A stretch of DNA of 7,479 bases from an uncultured Collinsella sp. (lineage in GTDB: Bacteria > Actinomycetota > Coriobacteriia > Coriobacteriales > Coriobacteriaceae). Both the position numbers and the translations under genes were made by a program. This document shows positions 6,180-7,479 of the stretch, in pieces (the stretch's first letter is position 1; each line of letters opens with the position of its first letter). The stretch spans positions 1 to 7,479 of the forward strand of contig CABSMB010000049.1 in NCBI GenBank assembly GCA_902478705.1, given 5' to 3'. The notes beneath the pieces are model-generated. The model did no database searches. It saw only the letters and a program-made list of their open reading frames with translations, and was not told where the DNA came from.

Positions 6180-6276
6180 GCCATCGCAAGCAAATCGCAG
6201 CTGCAGCTCAAATTATTTCCGCTAAGAACTTCGAGGAGTGAGCAGACCGCATGCTGCATCTCAGCTACATCAACTT

Positions 6277-6414
6277 GGCTGCCCCGTAGCGAGGCCCCGG
6301 ACCTTTGCTCGATATGAGTTCCGCACGAACAGGAGGCGCCAGTGGCGCCTCCGTCGTGAGCCAGGACTGTCCGAAATAGCGAGTAAAGGTCCGGGGCCTC
6401 GCTACGGGGCAGCC
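6277..6414. repeat. Nested palindromic element B, 138 bases, next to the nrdD 3' end
   Basis: The outer arms 6277-6311 and 6380-6414 are 35-base inverted copies with a single mismatch (G at 6308 against A in the other copy). The middle carries a second perfect hairpin, GGAGGCGCC-AGT-GGCGCCTCC (6332-6352), extended by CACGA/TCGTG (6324-6328 with 6354-6358). The result is a cruciform-capable, highly structured unit. It could be a non-autonomous mobile element (MITE-like) or a structured RNA at the end of the nrdD message. I see no clear target-site duplication in the flanks and no encoded protein. Element A has a different sequence. Confidence 0.85.
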
Positions 6415-6425
6415 TGGGATGGTTA

Positions 6426-7479
6426 TTAGAGATGCAGCACGCGATCGCGGATCTCCTCGGTTCGACCCTGGTTCCAGAACTGGGTACCGATGTAGCCGCA
6501 CGTACGACGAGCGACGTTCATCTTCTCCTGGTCGCGGTTGCCGCAGTTGGGGCACTCCCACACCAGCTTGCCATCGTCCTCGACAATCTTGATCTCGCCA
6601 TCGTAGCCGCACACCTGGCAGTAGTCGCTCTTGGTGTTGAGCTCGGCGTACATGATGTTGTCGTAGATGTACTGCATCACGCGAATGACAGCCTTGAGGT
6701 TGTCCTGCATATTGGGAACCTCGACGTAGGAGATAGCACCGCCCGGCGAAAGCTGCTGGAACATGCCCTCGAACTTAAGCTTATCGAAGGCATCGATCTC
6801 CTCGGACACATGGACGTGATAGCTGTTGGTAATGTAGCCCTTGTCCGTCACGCCCGGGATAATGCCAAAACGACGCTGCAGGCACTTGGCGAACTTGTAG
6901 GTCGTCGACTCAAGCGGGGTGCCGTACAGCGAGAAGTCGATATCGCTTTCGGCCTTCCACTCCGCGCACTTGTCGTTCATGCGCTGCATGACGGCCATGG
7001 CAAACGGCGTGCCCTCCTTCTCGGTGTGGCTGTGGCCCGTCATGTACTTAACGCACTCATACAGGCCGGCATAACCCAGACTAATGGTGGAGTAACCGCC
7101 CACGAGCAGCTTATCGATCGTCTCGCCCTTCTTCAGACGCGCCAGGGCACCGTACTGCCAAAGAATCGGCGCGGCATCCGAAAGCGTGCCCATCAGGCGC
7201 TCATGACGGCACAGCAGGGCACGGTGGCACAGCTCAAGGCGCTCGTCGAAGATCTTCCAGAACTTGTCCATGTCCTGATGCGAGCTCAGCGCGACATCGG
7301 GCAGGTTAATGGTCACAACGCCCTGGTTAAAGCGACCATAGTACTTGGGCTTGTTCGGATCGTAGTTCAGCGCGTTGGCAACGTTGTTAAAACCGTTGCC
7401 CGAGCGGTCGGGCGTCAGGAAGCTGCGGCAGCCCATGCAGGTATAGCAATCGCCGTTGCCGGCGGTCTCGCCCTTCGAC
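6426..7479 (-). CDS. nrdD: Anaerobic ribonucleoside-triphosphate reductase, C-terminal half
   Basis: This is the class III reductase that makes deoxynucleotides without oxygen using a glycyl radical. The frame is open to the window edge, so the N-terminus (including any ATP-cone domain) is missing; 350 residues are visible. Near the visible start, CYTCMGCRSF contains the MGCR cysteine expected to carry the thiyl radical. Other reductase stretches are VVTINLPDVAL and GYSTISLGYAGLYE. A Cys4 zinc site is formed by CQVC and CPNC (Cys codons beginning near 6618, 6609, 6552 and 6543). The glycyl-radical site is RTCGYIG, with the radical glycine codon at 6495-6497, 23 residues from the end, followed by TQFWNQGRTEEIRDRVLHL. 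This tail resembles Firmicutes-type NrdD more than that of E. coli (from memory). The gene ends in tandem TAA codons. NrdG is encoded downstream after a repeat-filled gap. Confidence 0.97.
   Translation of the reverse strand, partial: SKGETAGNGDCYTCMGCRSFLTPDRSGNGFNNVANALNYDPNKPKYYGRFNQGVVTINLPDVALSSHQDMDKFWKIFDERLELCHRALLCRHERLMGTLSDAAPILWQYGALARLKKGETIDKLLVGGYSTISLGYAGLYECVKYMTGHSHTEKEGTPFAMAVMQRMNDKCAEWKAESDIDFSLYGTPLESTTYKFAKCLQRRFGIIPGVTDKGYITNSYHVHVSEEIDAFDKLKFEGMFQQLSPGGAISYVEVPNMQDNLKAVIRVMQYIYDNIMYAELNTKSDYCQVCGYDGEIKIVEDDGKLVWECPNCGNRDQEKMNVARRTCGYIGTQFWNQGRTEEIRDRVLHL

Larger units (their letters stand above)
6000..6425. other. 426-base nrdD-nrdG intergenic region
   Basis: I find no credible gene here. 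From the nrdG side it holds the nrdG ribosome binding site (6007-6012), palindromic element A (6015-6098), an AT-richer stretch with a weak terminator-like hairpin (6157-6179), and palindromic element B (6277-6414). Element B ends 12 bases from the nrdD stop codon, which is a double stop, TAATAA, at 6423-6428. The nrdG promoter most likely lies in 6100-6250; a minus-strand TATGCT at 6136-6141 is a weak -10 candidate without a clear -35. Short open frames across element B exist on both strands only because the element is palindromic. Confidence 0.7.

Noticed and set aside
6238..6612. Short open frames over element B on both strands with similar peptides
   Set aside because: The similarity comes from the palindrome being read in both directions; the minus-strand frame also runs into nrdD in the wrong frame.
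1..7479. tRNA, rRNA, CRISPR array, transposase or phage genes
   Set aside because: I looked for these and found no cloverleaf, regularly spaced repeats, or integrase/transposase motifs.

Overview
The window is a compact, high-GC piece of bacterial chromosome. The gene content points to an anaerobic actinobacterium of the class Coriobacteriia, probably Collinsella: class III ribonucleotide reductase with its radical-SAM activase, bacterial-type folate genes, short gene gaps and palindromic intergenic repeats. That placement is inferred from composition and gene style, not from a database match. All genes except two are on the minus strand. Both window ends cut a gene: a HAD phosphatase at the left and nrdD at the right.

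Layout from left to right. (1) Positions 1-1689, minus strand: a SlyD-like FKBP prolyl isomerase, then an orphan UreE-like metallochaperone 3 bases later, then a Cof-type HAD phosphatase (partial) behind a 16-bp hairpin. SlyD and UreE families both handle nickel, so the first two may form a small metal-delivery unit, although no urease or hydrogenase gene is visible. (2) Positions 1690-1809: a divergent promoter region. (3) Positions 1810-3674, plus strand: a cytosolic M19 (renal-type) dipeptidase and a YgjP/DUF45 zinc metallopeptidase, separated by a strong hairpin. (4) Positions 3681-5999, minus strand: nrdG, folE, an HD-domain phosphohydrolase and folB in transcription order. FolE, HD and FolB follow the order of the first steps of folate synthesis, so the HD protein is a candidate for the often unidentified dihydroneopterin triphosphate dephosphorylation step. 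(5) Positions 6000-6425: a 426-base gap carrying two unrelated nested palindromes (84 and 138 bases) and a weak terminator-like hairpin. (6) Positions 6426-7479, minus strand: the C-terminal half of nrdD with its catalytic cysteine, Cys4 zinc site and glycyl-radical site.

The right half makes metabolic sense as one unit. NrdD and NrdG make deoxynucleotides without oxygen, and the folate genes supply the one-carbon carrier needed for purine and thymidylate synthesis. The least explained items are the UreE/SlyD pair, the HD protein and the two palindromic elements.
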